Assembly (NCBI RefSeq): GCF_007827595.1
Contig: NZ_VISR01000010.1
Coordinates: forward strand, 124,001-188,000
Source of the DNA: Streptomyces sp. BK340
GTDB lineage: Bacteria > Actinomycetota > Actinomycetes > Streptomycetales > Streptomycetaceae
Length of the DNA stretch: 64,000 nt
Direction: 5' to 3'
Shown: positions 48,411-58,985 of the stretch, one piece after another
Layout of the letters: each line of letters begins with the position of its first letter
How positions within the stretch are numbered: the first letter of the stretch is position 1
Notes under the pieces: generated by a model
What the model was told of the DNA's origin: nothing
Databases searched by the model: none
The model's input: the letters and a program-made list of their open reading frames with translations, nothing else
Translations under genes and position numbers: made by a program

Positions 48411-48581
48411 ATGCAACCAGTCGTCACCGTCGGCATCGACGGTTCGCCCGAGAGTCTCAGCGCTGCCCACCGGGCCACCGGCGGTGCCGAGACGCGAAGG
48501 CTCACCTCGCGCCCGCTGCACGCGTGGCCGCTGCCGGCACCAGGACCGGCCCGTGGGCGCCGCGCGGTCGCTCATGGCTGA
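48411..48581 (+). pseudogene. Universal stress protein stub (N-terminal fragment)
   Basis: ATG 48411 with ACGGAGG upstream begins MQPVVTVGIDGSPESLSAA, a standard USP start. After about 40 codons (LHAWPLPAPGP) it ends at TGA 48579-48581, overlapping the next gene. The ATP-loop and the rest of the fold are missing. It is a truncated USP, possibly still translated and coupling expression of the downstream kinase/ATPase gene. Confidence 0.75.
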
Positions 48582-50145
48582 GCCCGAGTTCCGGGAGACA
48601 TCCGTGCTGCGGTCGGTGCCTCAGGCGGAGGCGTCCGGGCACGAGGGCGAACCGCTGCCGCGCGCAGACGTCTGCGAGACCCACACGGCCATCCTGTTCT
48701 TCGTCGGCGACCGCGTCTACAAGGTCAAGAAGCAGGTTGATCTTGGGTTCCTGGACTACACCACGGCATCGGCTCGCCAGGCCGCCTGCGAGCGCGAAGT
48801 CACCCTCAACCGCCGGTTCGCCCCCGACGTCTACCTGGGGGTTGGCGAGTTCCACAGCCCTGACACACAGGCGCCTGAACCGCTCGTGGTGATGCGCCGT
48901 ATGCCGGCGGGCCGCCGCCTCTCCCGCCTGGTCCGAGCAGGAGTCGCCGTCGACGACGTCCTCCGGGCCGTCGCACGGAACCTCGCCGCGTGGCATGCGG
49001 ACGCGCCCCGCGGCCGCGACGTGGCCGAGCAGGGCACGCGGGACGCGCTGTCGGCGCGGTGGGAGGCCGGCTTCCAGCAGGTGCACGCGCTGGCTGCCGA
49101 CGGCTTCGTGCTCGACGGGGTGACGGAGGTCGAGCGGCTGGTGCGCCGCTATCTCGCCGGTCGCAAGCCGTTGTTCGACGCCCGCATCGAGCAGGGACGG
49201 GTGGTCGACGGTCACGGCGACCTGCTCGCCGACGACATCTTCTGCCTCGACGACGGCCCCCGCGTCCTGGACTGCCTGGAGTTCGACGACCATCTCCGCT
49301 ACGTCGACGGCCTGGACGACGCCGCCTTCCTGGCCATGGACCTGGAGCGGCTCGGCGCCCCGGAAGCGGCGGCGTACTTCCTCGCCCAGTACGGCGAGTA
49401 TTCCGGAGACCCGGCGCCCCCGTCCCTGTGGCACCACTACATCGCCTACCGCGCGTTCGTCCGCGCCAAGGTCTCCCTGGTCCAGGCCCGTCAGGGCGCG
49501 CCCGGGGCGGAGGCGGTGGCGCGGCGGCTTGCTTCTGCGGCACTGCGTCAGCTGCGCGCCTCCGCTGTCTGTCTCACTCTCGTCGGCGGACTGCCGGGCA
49601 GCGGGAAGTCCACCCTCTCCGGGGCGCTGGCCGACCGGCTGGGGGTCACCCTGCTCAGCAGCGACCGCCTCCGCAAGGAACTGGCGGGCATTCCCGCGGA
49701 GCAGTCCGCGGCGGCCGGCTACTGCGAGGGCCTGTACACACCCGAGTGGACGGCCAGAATCTATGGCGCCCTGCTCGATCGCGCAGCCGCCCTGCTGTCC
49801 TGCGGAGAATCCGTCGTCCTGGACGCCACCTGGTCCGATGCGGGACAGCGTGCGGCGGCCTTGCGCGTGGCCGAACGGACCAGCGCCGACCTGGTGGCCC
49901 TGCACTGCCGCGTGCCGGGCGACGTGTCAGCGGCCCGCCTGACCACGCGCGCTGCCGGTGCATCCGACGCCGGCCCCGAGATCGCCGCCGCGATGGCGGC
50001 CACGGAGCCGCCATGGCCCGACGCCGTCGCGGTGGACACCGGTGGTTCGTTGGAGTCCGCGGTCGCCCAGGCGCTGGCAGCCGTGCGGCCATGGGGCGCC
50101 GGCCAGGCCCCGGTGCTCCGCCGCCCCTACATGGAGCCGGACTGA
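48574..50145 (+). CDS. APH-like kinase fused to P-loop AAA/gluconate-kinase-like domain (Rv2004c-like)
   Basis: 523 residues from ATG 48574. The N-terminal half (about 25-330) is aminoglycoside-phosphotransferase-like: FFVGDRVYKVKKQVDLGFLD (nucleotide Lys), VDGHGDLLADDIFCLDDGPR (catalytic loop HGD) and LDCLEFDDHLRYVDG (metal Asp). The C-terminal half (about 345-510) is a P-loop kinase: LVGGLPGSGKSTLSGALADR (Walker A) and VVLDATWSDAGQR. This fusion matches the layout of Rv2004c, a member of the mycobacterial DosR regulon. Substrate unknown. The start overlaps the USP stub, suggesting translational coupling. Confidence 0.88.
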   Translation: MAEPEFRETSVLRSVPQAEASGHEGEPLPRADVCETHTAILFFVGDRVYKVKKQVDLGFLDYTTASARQAACEREVTLNRRFAPDVYLGVGEFHSPDTQAPEPLVVMRRMPAGRRLSRLVRAGVAVDDVLRAVARNLAAWHADAPRGRDVAEQGTRDALSARWEAGFQQVHALAADGFVLDGVTEVERLVRRYLAGRKPLFDARIEQGRVVDGHGDLLADDIFCLDDGPRVLDCLEFDDHLRYVDGLDDAAFLAMDLERLGAPEAAAYFLAQYGEYSGDPAPPSLWHHYIAYRAFVRAKVSLVQARQGAPGAEAVARRLASAALRQLRASAVCLTLVGGLPGSGKSTLSGALADRLGVTLLSSDRLRKELAGIPAEQSAAAGYCEGLYTPEWTARIYGALLDRAAALLSCGESVVLDATWSDAGQRAAALRVAERTSADLVALHCRVPGDVSAARLTTRAAGASDAGPEIAAAMAATEPPWPDAVAVDTGGSLESAVAQALAAVRPWGAGQAPVLRRPYMEPD

Positions 50146-50209
50146 GATGCGCCGGCGGCCGTGTTGCCCGGCCGTCCTGCGGGGTGACCGTGGATGGGGG
50201 ACCGAGGGA

Positions 50210-50982
50210 GTGAGTACCGTGCGAGCGCTCGTCTACCACGGCCCGGCACAGAGCTCCTGGGACACCGTCCAGGACCCTGCGATCGAGGAGGCGACCGACG
50301 CGATCGTCCGTGTCGACGCCACCGCCGTCCGCGGAGTGATCTGCACATCCTGCGAGGTGACCTTCCCGAGGTGAAGCCGGGGACGGTCCTCGGCCACGAG
50401 GCCGTCGGCGAGGTGGTGGAGGTGGGTGGCGAAGTCCACCACCTGCGCCCCGGGGACCAGGTGATCGTGTCGTCCGTCTCGGCCTGCGGCCACTGCCGGG
50501 CGTGCCGCGACGCCAAGTACGGACAGTGCGGCGAGGGCGGCGGACGGATCCTGGGGAATCTGATCAACGGAACCCAGGCCGAGTCGGTGCGGGTGCCCTT
50601 CGCCGAATACTCCACCACCCGACGCCCCTTCGACCTTCCGCTCGACGACGCCGTGCTGCTCGCCGAACTCCTGCCGACCGCCTACGACGTCGGAGTGCGG
50701 AACGGACATGTGTCCCCGGGTGACACCGTCGTCGTCGTGGGCGCGGGCTCCGTCGGGCTCGCCACGGTGGTCGTCGCCCGGCTCTACTCGCCCCGCCGGA
50801 TCATCGTGACGGACCTGGCCGGTGCCCGATTGGACACTGCCGTCCGTGTGGGGGCCGATGTCGCCGAATCGCCGGGGAAGCTGCTCGCCGACCTGGCCGA
50901 AGGCCCGGGCGCCGACGTGGTCATCGAGGCGTCAGGAGATCCGGACGGGTTCGTGCTGTGCACACGCGCCGATGCGGGTTGA
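50210..50982 (+). pseudogene. Zinc alcohol dehydrogenase, frameshifted and 3'-truncated
   Basis: From GTG 50210 one frame encodes TVRALVYHGPAQSSWDTVQD to VDATAV. At about 50333-50336 one base is lost and the homology continues in the next frame with DLHILRGDLPEVKPGTVLGHE, the structural Cys cluster CGHCRACRDAKYGQC, and VVVVGAGSVGLATVVVARL. The catalytic-zinc Cys expected before GTDLH is changed to Arg by the CGC codon. The sequence stops matching after VVIEASGDPDGFVLCTR and ends at 50982, about 100 residues short. It is clearly dead. Confidence 0.87.
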
Positions 50983-51011
50983 TGTGGCAGCCCCTCTCAG
51001 CACAGGCGCGT

Positions 51012-51170
51012 TCATCCGCGGTGCAGCACGACTTTGAGGGCTCCCGTGGTGGCGCCCTGTGCGAACACCTCGTAGGCGTATTTCATCCGGTCGAGAGCGA
51101 AGGTGTGAGGGACCAACTGGGATGTGGGCAGGCGTCCGAACCTCATCAGGTCAAGCAGTCTGGGTGTGGA
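51012..51170 (-). pseudogene. C-terminal fragment of a second zinc alcohol dehydrogenase
   Basis: The minus strand from about 51165 reads PRLLDLMRFGRLPTSQLVPH, then TFALDRMKYAYEVFAQGATT and GALKVVLHRG, ending in TGA at 51012. This is the canonical end of MDR alcohol dehydrogenases. It faces the truncated plus-strand dehydrogenase tail-to-tail, with 29 bases between their stops. It overlaps the 3' end of the STAS gene. Confidence 0.8.
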
Positions 51171-51919
51171 GGACGGTCGGGCGGGCTCGCGGCCCAGGCG
51201 ACGGCGTCGTCGAGCTGGGCGTATCCGAACTGCCTTGCCTCGGCTCGGACGAAGTGGTTCGCGATGTGAGGCACGAGGCCGGCGAGCTTGCTGTCGGCCG
51301 CCAGCGCGACCCTCCTGACCCTGCGATGATGGTCGCGGACGAAGCGTACATGCCGGACCAGGCTTCCGATGTTCTCCCAGCCCGGAAAGTCGCGAGCGTG
51401 CACCACGACACCGGCCAGTTCGTCGTGGGTCTCGAGCCAGCTGTCGACGGTCTGTGCCAGCGCGTCGAAGTCCTGTGCGCGCAGGGGTTGTTCCACCTCG
51501 ACCACCAGCACCTTGGACTCGGGCAGGAGCTGGTGGGACACGCCGGGTCCTTCAGGCAGCGAGACGAGCCAGCGCAGGGCCTCATCGCGTTCCTGGCGGC
51601 CGAAGACGCGTACCGGACAGGGCATGAGGAAACTCGCGAGCCGGGTCGACTCCCGGATCCAGCCGGTGTCGCTGACGACCGCGCATCCCTCGAACAGGCG
51701 CATGGCGCCGATCCCGACCTTGAGGTCCTCCCACCCGGCTGCCGGGGTGAACGACCGGAATTCCGGGCCGACTTCCCACAGGAGGCGGATGCGGCGGCCT
51801 TCCCTGCGTGCGTCGTCGATGAGCGGCTCGATAACCGCTTTGTAGTCGTCCTTCGACACCGTGCCGATGGCCTTCACGGCGTCGACGCCTGGGGGCACGT
51901 CCTGGACTCTGTCGAGCAT
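51146..51919 (-). CDS. Tandem SpoIIAA-like (STAS/DUF3478-type) protein
   Basis: 257 residues from ATG 51919 (AGAGGAAC upstream). Two related about 120-residue modules: the first has AIGTVSKDDYKAVIEPLIDD, LLWEVGPEFRSFTPAAGWED, GIGAMRLFEGCAVVSDTGWI; the second has QPLRAQDFDALAQTVDSWLE, GVVVHARDFPGWENIGSLVRH, ALAADSKLAGLVPHIANHF. This is the SpoIIAA-like/SEC14-type lipid-binding STAS fold. The C-terminus (ASPPDRPPHPDCLT) departs from the family at about 51185, where the alcohol dehydrogenase fragment begins, so the natural end was probably altered by that rearrangement. Confidence 0.85.
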   Translation of the reverse strand: MLDRVQDVPPGVDAVKAIGTVSKDDYKAVIEPLIDDARREGRRIRLLWEVGPEFRSFTPAAGWEDLKVGIGAMRLFEGCAVVSDTGWIRESTRLASFLMPCPVRVFGRQERDEALRWLVSLPEGPGVSHQLLPESKVLVVEVEQPLRAQDFDALAQTVDSWLETHDELAGVVVHARDFPGWENIGSLVRHVRFVRDHHRRVRRVALAADSKLAGLVPHIANHFVRAEARQFGYAQLDDAVAWAASPPDRPPHPDCLT

Positions 51920-51972
51920 GCCGTTCCTCTCTCGGTGCCGTGCGATGGGGAGCCCCGGCCGACCCGGTGGGG

Positions 51973-52392
51973 TCAGGGGGCTGCGCAGATGACTTCGACG
52001 AAATGGCCCACCTGATCCTCGGGGAGGTGACGTGCGAGGTCTGCCTCGCTGATCATGCCGACGAGGCGATGGTTGTCGATCACTGGCAGCCGGCGGATCT
52101 TGTGCTCTTCCATGGCCTGAAGGACCCGGCCCGCATCGGCGCCGGCGTCGATCGTGACCGGCTTGCCCTGCTCCAGCTGGCCGGCGGTCATGGTCCTGGG
52201 GTCCTTGCCCTTGGCGACACACTTCAGCACGATGTCACGATCCGTGATGATTCCGTGGAGCCGGTCGTCGGGGCCGCAGATCGGGAGAGCTCCTACGTTC
52301 AGTTCCTTCATCTTGCGCGCAGCAGCCTCCAGCGTCTCGTTCTCCTGGACGCAGGTCGCACCGGTGCGCATGATCTCTCGGGCAGTGGTCAT
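51973..52392 (-). CDS. hrp1: Hrp1-like two-CBS-domain protein (hypoxic response protein 1 type)
   Basis: 139 residues from ATG 52392 (AAGGAG six bases upstream). It consists of only two CBS motifs: TTAREIMRTGATCVQENETL with ALPICGPDDRLHGIITDRD, and QLEQGKPVTIDAGADAGRV with IRRLPVIDNHRLVGMISEAD, ending LARHLPEDQVGHFVEVIC. From memory of the family it matches Mycobacterium Hrp1 (Rv2626c) motif by motif, including the LPICG and RHLPE blocks. Hrp1 is strongly hypoxia-induced and DosR-regulated; its molecular role is unresolved. A 53-base gap separates it from the downstream STAS gene, so they may be co-transcribed. Confidence 0.9.
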   Translation of the reverse strand: MTTAREIMRTGATCVQENETLEAAARKMKELNVGALPICGPDDRLHGIITDRDIVLKCVAKGKDPRTMTAGQLEQGKPVTIDAGADAGRVLQAMEEHKIRRLPVIDNHRLVGMISEADLARHLPEDQVGHFVEVICAAP

Positions 52393-52565
52393 GGCCATCT
52401 CCTTCGGGTGTCGCCGACCACCGGGAGAGCCGTGGAGCCTGGCCCGCCCCGGCCGGTTACTCCTCAAGACCAGTGTGGATTGATCACCTCCCGTGCGCAT
52501 GCCACGAAACAAACGGCCACATCACCGCCGGATGTGTCATGAATGATCTGTGATCCGCCGGGGTT

Positions 52566-52853
52566 TCACAGAGGCCGTACAGCCGTCTTCTGGGTGCTGA
52601 GTCGGGGCGCGGCCATGCCTTGGATGTCGCGCTCCGCGGTCTCCAGCAGCTGGTGAGCGAGGTCGACCATGGCCCTGCCTGCCGCCAGTTCGTCGCCGAT
52701 CTCCGGCACGTTCGTGTCCGCCGGATGGCAGTGCGCCCTTCCGTGGGCGGTGAGCGCCGCGGTACCGGTGTCCAGCACCAGGTGCGCCTTCGTTGTTCCG
52801 TCGTCGTCTTCGAAAAGATGGAGACGTACCTTCCATTCAGTCGTGTGCGACAT
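52566..52853 (-). CDS. DUF1876 protein (Rv1738/Rv2632c type)
   Basis: 95 residues from ATG 52853. The DUF1876 pattern is clear: EWKVRLHLFEDDDGTTKAHL, TAHGRAHCHPADTNVPEIGD, ELAAGRAMVDLAHQLLETAE. In Mycobacterium the DosR-induced Rv1738 has this fold, and structural work likened it to ribosome hibernation factors. The gene sits 49 bases downstream of the ACP gene on the same strand and could be the last cistron of the pdh operon. The 173 bases between it and hrp1 hold nothing obvious. Confidence 0.88.
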   Translation of the reverse strand: MSHTTEWKVRLHLFEDDDGTTKAHLVLDTGTAALTAHGRAHCHPADTNVPEIGDELAAGRAMVDLAHQLLETAERDIQGMAAPRLSTQKTAVRPL

Positions 52854-52902
52854 CGATTCCTCCTCACCTCAGTACGGATGTGCGGACGCAGCGGCAGGAA
52901 GC

Positions 52903-53187
52903 TCACGGCACTGGGCTGGTCCCGTCCTTCGACCTGTCGACCAGGAACCGCGTGGCATCCGCCAGCGTGGTCAGCTCCGGATAGTCCTCATCGTCGATAC
53001 GGATCCCCGTGCGCTCGGACAACAGTTCCACCAGGCTGAGGAAGTCGAGCGAATCCAGTTCGAGCACGTCACGGAACTTGTCGTCCGGTTCGACCCGGGT
53101 GAAGTCGGCGTCCGGGATGATCTGCATGATCGACTCTTCGACCACCGCCGTGGCCTCCGTGTCGGTCAGGGGCTTCAGGCGACTCAC
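52903..53187 (-). CDS. Acyl carrier protein
   Basis: 94 residues from GTG 53187, overlapping the E2 stop as GTGA, with GGAGGAGC upstream inside E2. The phosphopantetheine site is the Ser of LELDSLDFLSLVELL (about residue 46). The rest (EESIMQIIPDADFTRVEPDD; LTTLADATRFLVDR) is a four-helix ACP. It is not embedded in a fatty-acid, PKS or NRPS cluster but at the end of a pyruvate-dehydrogenase-like operon, which is unusual. It might supply octanoyl groups for lipoyl assembly on E2 or accept acetyl units; both are hypotheses. Confidence 0.88.
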   Translation of the reverse strand: MSRLKPLTDTEATAVVEESIMQIIPDADFTRVEPDDKFRDVLELDSLDFLSLVELLSERTGIRIDDEDYPELTTLADATRFLVDRSKDGTSPVP

Positions 53188-54749
53188 AGCTCCTCCGGTT
53201 TCTGCAGCAGTCGGTCGACAGCCGTCAGGTAGCGCGCCCCTACGGCACCGTCCGTGGCCCGGTGGTCCCCGGCAAGGGTCGCGGTGACCACCGGACGCAC
53301 ACCGAGCATGCCGCCCGTGGCCCAGGGCCGCTCGACGACCGCACCGAAGCCGACCAGGGCCACCTGGGGCGGATGGATGACACCGAACACGGTCTCCACG
53401 CCTTGGTCGCCCAGGTTGGTGACGGTCAGGGTGGCGCCGGTCATCTCGCTGCCACGCAGCCGTCCCCGGCGGGCGCGCTGGACCAGATCCTTGAGGCTGG
53501 TCATGAGGGCGTCGGGCGGCAGGGTGTCGGCGCGGTGGATCACTGGCGCGAGCAGTCCGCCCTGCCGGAGTGAGACCGCGACACCCAGGTTGACCTCGGC
53601 ACCGGGGACGAACCCGTCGTTCTGCCAGTAGCCGTTGAGGCTCGGCACCTCGCGCGCCGCCACCGCGGCGGCCTTCAGCAGCAGGGCGGCGGGCACGAGG
53701 CGGTCGGCAGGCGAACGACCGCGGTTGATCCGGCGCAGCCAGCCTTCGGCCGCCGTGAGGTCGATGGTCGTGGACAGGTAGTAGTGCGGGATCTCCCGCT
53801 TGGAGCGGCTCATGAGGCCGGCGATGGCACGGCGCATGGTGTCCGTACGTTGTTCCGGCCGTTCGTCGGCCGGTAGGGCCATACGCGTGCGCTGCCGGCC
53901 GTCCGATAGGTGCTGAGCCGGCCGCTCGGGTTCGTTTCCTCCGGTGCGTGCGCGCATGGCCGCGTGTACGTCCGCCGCACGCACGGCTCCGCCGTCCCCA
54001 GTACCCCGTACCGTCGTCAGGTCGACGCCGAGGTCATGGGCGAGCCTCCGTGCGTACGGGGTGGCCCGCAGCCTGAGCGCGGGGGGATGCGGGGCGTGCT
54101 CCACGTCGGCACGGGTGATCCGTCCGCCGGATCCGGTTCCGTGAAGTGTCGTCAGGTCGACGCCCCGCAGCTCCGCCAGGTGCCGCACGAGCGGTCCGGC
54201 TCCGAAGGCGGATTCCGCCTCGGCGGACAGCTCCGGCGGCAGTTGCGCGGGACTCTCCGCCGCGCGTACGGGCTGCCTGCCGGGCTTCCTTCGGGATTCC
54301 GTGCGCACCGGCTCCTCGGCGGGCCCCGGCTCCAGGACCCCCTTCCGCCGAGGTGCCGGGCGTTGCCCTGTGGCGGGCTCCTGTTCAGCCTCCGCCCGCA
54401 GGGGCGTCTTCTGCGAGAGAGATCCCTCGACCGGCTCGGCGGCCATCGGCGGGACTGCCTCACCCCTGGCCGTCGCCGCGTCCCCGGATGCTCCCGTCCG
54501 CCCGCCGGACGCGGCCTCGCCCTCGATCACGGCGAGCGGTGTCCCCACCGGCACCCGGGTCCCCGGCGAAACGAGCAGCCGCCCCACGGTGCCCGACTCG
54601 AAGCACTCCACCTCGATGGCCGCCTTGTCGGTCTCCACGACTGCCACGACGTCGCCCTTGTGCACCCGGTCCCCGGGGCCCACGAGCCACTCCTGGAGCA
54701 CTCCCTCGTCCATGTCCGCGCCGAGCGAGGGCATGGTGAACGCAGTCAT
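53184..54749 (-). CDS. 2-oxoacid dehydrogenase E2 (dihydrolipoamide acyltransferase)
   Basis: 521 residues from ATG 54749. The lipoyl domain (1-78) has the modified Lys in VVETDKAAIEVEC. A Pro/Glu/Arg-rich linker runs to about 190. Then two peripheral-subunit-binding motifs occur in a row: GPLVRHLAELRGVDLTTLHG with GSGGRITRADV, and TPYARRLAHDLGVDLTTVRG with GDGGAVRAADV. The catalytic domain (about 300-521) ends with VTATLAGDHRATDGAVGARY, bearing the active His and Asp. One base separates its start from the E1-beta stop. Two subunit-binding motifs are more than the usual one. Confidence 0.9.
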   Translation of the reverse strand: MTAFTMPSLGADMDEGVLQEWLVGPGDRVHKGDVVAVVETDKAAIEVECFESGTVGRLLVSPGTRVPVGTPLAVIEGEAASGGRTGASGDAATARGEAVPPMAAEPVEGSLSQKTPLRAEAEQEPATGQRPAPRRKGVLEPGPAEEPVRTESRRKPGRQPVRAAESPAQLPPELSAEAESAFGAGPLVRHLAELRGVDLTTLHGTGSGGRITRADVEHAPHPPALRLRATPYARRLAHDLGVDLTTVRGTGDGGAVRAADVHAAMRARTGGNEPERPAQHLSDGRQRTRMALPADERPEQRTDTMRRAIAGLMSRSKREIPHYYLSTTIDLTAAEGWLRRINRGRSPADRLVPAALLLKAAAVAAREVPSLNGYWQNDGFVPGAEVNLGVAVSLRQGGLLAPVIHRADTLPPDALMTSLKDLVQRARRGRLRGSEMTGATLTVTNLGDQGVETVFGVIHPPQVALVGFGAVVERPWATGGMLGVRPVVTATLAGDHRATDGAVGARYLTAVDRLLQKPEEL

Positions 54750-54750
54750 C

Positions 54751-55830
54751 TCAGCCTGGCCTTCCCGTGACCGGCCGCCGTTGCGCCTCGCAGGCTCCGC
54801 TCGGGAAGGGTTCGCCGACCGTGCGGCGCGCGGCTGCGACGATCCCGTCGACCTGTGGCAGCGCGGCCGCCTCCAGCCTGTGCGCGTACGGTATGGGCAC
54901 TTCGGCGCTGCACACCCGCTCGACGGGGGCGTCGAGGTCGTAGAAGTGCCGTTCCGTGAGGCGTGCGGAGATCTCCGCGGCGAGACTGCCGGTGCGCCAG
55001 CCCTCGTCGACGACGACGGCGCGGTGTGTGCGGGCCACCGAGTCGCCGATGGTGGCGTCGTCCAGGGGGCGCAAGGTGCGCAGATCGACGACCTCCGCAC
55101 TGATGCCGCCGCTCGCGAGGTCGTCGGCGGCCGCCAGCGCCTTGGGCAGCGAGCCGCCGTAGGTGATCAGGGAGACGTCCGTGCCGGGTCGGCGGATGGC
55201 CGCTCGGTCGATCTCGACCGGCCCCGCGTCGGCCGCCAGGTCGCCTGAGACGTTGTACAGGCTGCCGTGTTCGAAAATCAGCACGGGGTCGGGGTCGGCG
55301 AGCGCGGGGGCCAGCATGCACCGGGCGTCGGTGAGGGTCGCCGGGGCCAGGACCCGCACGCCGGGGATGTGCGCGTACCAGCCCTCCAGGCTGTGCGAGT
55401 GCTGGGCCGCGAGCTGCCGTCCCGCACCTGTGGTCATGCGGATCACGATCGGAACGGGCAGTTGGCCGCCCGACATGTGCAGCAGGGTCGCCGCGTTGTT
55501 GAGGATCTGGTCGAGGGCCAGCAGGCTGAAGTTGACCGTCATGATCTCGACGATCGGCCGCATGCCCGCCAGGGCGGCGCCGATGCCGGCGCCGACGAAC
55601 GCGGACTCGGACAGCGGGGCGTCGCGGATCCGTTCCGGCCCGAACTCCTCCAGCAGACCGAGGCTGACGCCGAAGCAGCCGCCGTACCGGCCGACGTCCT
55701 CACCCATCAGGAACACACGCTCGTCGGTGCGCAGCGCTTCGCGAAGGGCCTCGCGCATGGCCTCCCGATAGGTCGTCTTCCGGTCGAGGGGAGCGGCGGG
55801 TTCGGCAGGACGGGTGTGGGTCGCGGTCAT
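54751..55830 (-). CDS. Pyruvate/2-oxoacid dehydrogenase E1 beta subunit
   Basis: 359 residues. Transketolase-like pyrimidine and C-terminal domains: YREAMREALREALRTDERVFL, GEDVGRYGGCFGVSLGLLEE, PLSESAFVGAGIGAALAGMRP, GGQLPVPIVIRMTTGAGRQ and the catalytic-loop His stretch AQHSHSLEGWYAHIPG. It partners E1-alpha (ATGA overlap upstream) for thiamine-diphosphate-dependent decarboxylation of pyruvate or a related 2-oxoacid. Acetoin dehydrogenase is an alternative for such split E1 proteins, but no acetoin genes are nearby. Confidence 0.9.
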   Translation of the reverse strand: MTATHTRPAEPAAPLDRKTTYREAMREALREALRTDERVFLMGEDVGRYGGCFGVSLGLLEEFGPERIRDAPLSESAFVGAGIGAALAGMRPIVEIMTVNFSLLALDQILNNAATLLHMSGGQLPVPIVIRMTTGAGRQLAAQHSHSLEGWYAHIPGVRVLAPATLTDARCMLAPALADPDPVLIFEHGSLYNVSGDLAADAGPVEIDRAAIRRPGTDVSLITYGGSLPKALAAADDLASGGISAEVVDLRTLRPLDDATIGDSVARTHRAVVVDEGWRTGSLAAEISARLTERHFYDLDAPVERVCSAEVPIPYAHRLEAAALPQVDGIVAAARRTVGEPFPSGACEAQRRPVTGRPG

Positions 55831-56848
55831 GGTCTGCTCGCCTCCACCGGGCTGGTGACGTACGTCAGCAGATCCTCGACGGGCTCTTCGGGAGCCTGCT
55901 CGGCGGCCTCGACGGCGCGGTCGATCTCGGCGGCCAGGCGGTCCTCGAGGGCGGTGCGGGCCTTGTCGGTCAGCTCATTCGCCTCCCGCATCCGCCGGGC
56001 GAGCCCCTCCACCGGGTCGCGCTCCTTCCAGTGCTCGATCTCGGCCTTGTCGCGGTAGCGGTCGGAGTCGTACATGGAGTGGGCGCGGAAGCGGTACGTG
56101 TGCATCTCCAGGAAGTGCGGTCCGGTTCCGGCACGCACCCCTTCGGCCGCCCGCCGGGAGGCGTCCTCGACGGCGAAGACGTCCATGCCGTCGACGGCCC
56201 AGGAGACCATGCCGTACCCGGCGGCACGCAGTGCGAGGTCGGTCTGGGCCTGGTGGCGTGCCAGAGCCGTGCCCATCGCATAGAGGTTGTTCTCGCAGAC
56301 CAGCAGCAGGGGCAGTCCCCAGAGCGCGGCGAGGTTGGCCGTCTCGTGGAACTCGCCCTCGGCGAAGGCGCCGTCCCCGAAGAAACAGCAGGTGACCCGG
56401 TTGCGGCCCGTCATGCGGTCGGCGAGGGCGAGGCCGGCCGCGAGAGGGAGCCCGCCGCCGACGATCGCGTTGCCTCCGTAGAAGCGGCGGTCGGCGTCGA
56501 AGAGGTGCATCGAGCCGCCACGGCCCCGGCTGCAGCCGGTGACCTTGCCGAACATCTCCGCCATGATCGCCTCGGCCGGAACCCCACGGGCGAGCGCGTG
56601 GCCGTGTTCGCGATACGTCGACACGACCGCGTCGTCGTCCGTGAGTGCCTCGTTGACGCCGACGGCCACGGCTTCCTCACCGATGTACAAGTGCATGAAA
56701 CCCCGGATGCGCGCCGCGCTGTACAGCTCCACGCAGCGTTCCTCGAACCTGCGGACACGCAGCATGGACTCCAGCAGGGCGAGACGGTGCGCGGCCTCAC
56801 GGCTCGGCCGGGAGGCGGTCCGAGGGGCACGCGGGGTGCGGGTGGTGC

Positions 56849-56852
<4 letters not shown>
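55827..56852 (-). CDS. Pyruvate/2-oxoacid dehydrogenase E1 alpha subunit
   Basis: 341 residues. The E1-alpha fold with the thiamine diphosphate motif GDGAFAEGEFHETANLAALW (GDG...N), plus GFMHLYIGEEAVAVGVNEAL, STYREHGHALARG, GSMHLFDADRRFYGGNAIVGG and the phosphorylation-loop-like YRFRAHSMYDSDRYR. ATG 56852 overlaps the acetyl-CoA synthetase stop (ATGA). It is cytoplasmic and works as an alpha2beta2 heterotetramer with the next gene. No E3 (dihydrolipoamide dehydrogenase) gene is in the operon; the housekeeping E3 would have to serve. Confidence 0.9.
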
Positions 56853-58693
<1,841 letters not shown>

Positions 58694-58753
58694 GCCGGCC
58701 CTCCTTCCTTCGGGCCTTCTTCGACCATCCTTCCGGACCGCCCCGCCCGCACT

Positions 58754-58767
58754 GGGTCGAACGGCCC
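58754..58767. promoter_or_regulatory. Candidate DevR/OsdR-type box upstream of the acs-pdh operon
   Basis: GGGTCGAACGGCCC: arms GGGnCG/CGnCCC around AA, symmetric at 10 of 14 positions, 60-74 bases before the acs start, a typical distance for an activator site. Similar in size and G/C-triplet ends to the sites at 46586 and 59340. No experiment is implied. Confidence 0.45.
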
Positions 58768-58985
58768 CTGTACGTGGCCGGACGGCTCAGGTCCACGGTT
58801 ACTGCTTGCCTGAGACGATGACCGGGGTGCGTTCCGGGAAGTGACGGGTATGGCGCCTCGATTCCGGCGCACGCTTGCGGGCGTGGGCGCCATGGCGTCC
58901 CCGCGGTTCGCACCGGCAGGCCTGCTGGTCCGAACTCCGCTCCGCCCTGAGGCGTCTCGCCACGGAGCGCGGACCGGTACCGCGC

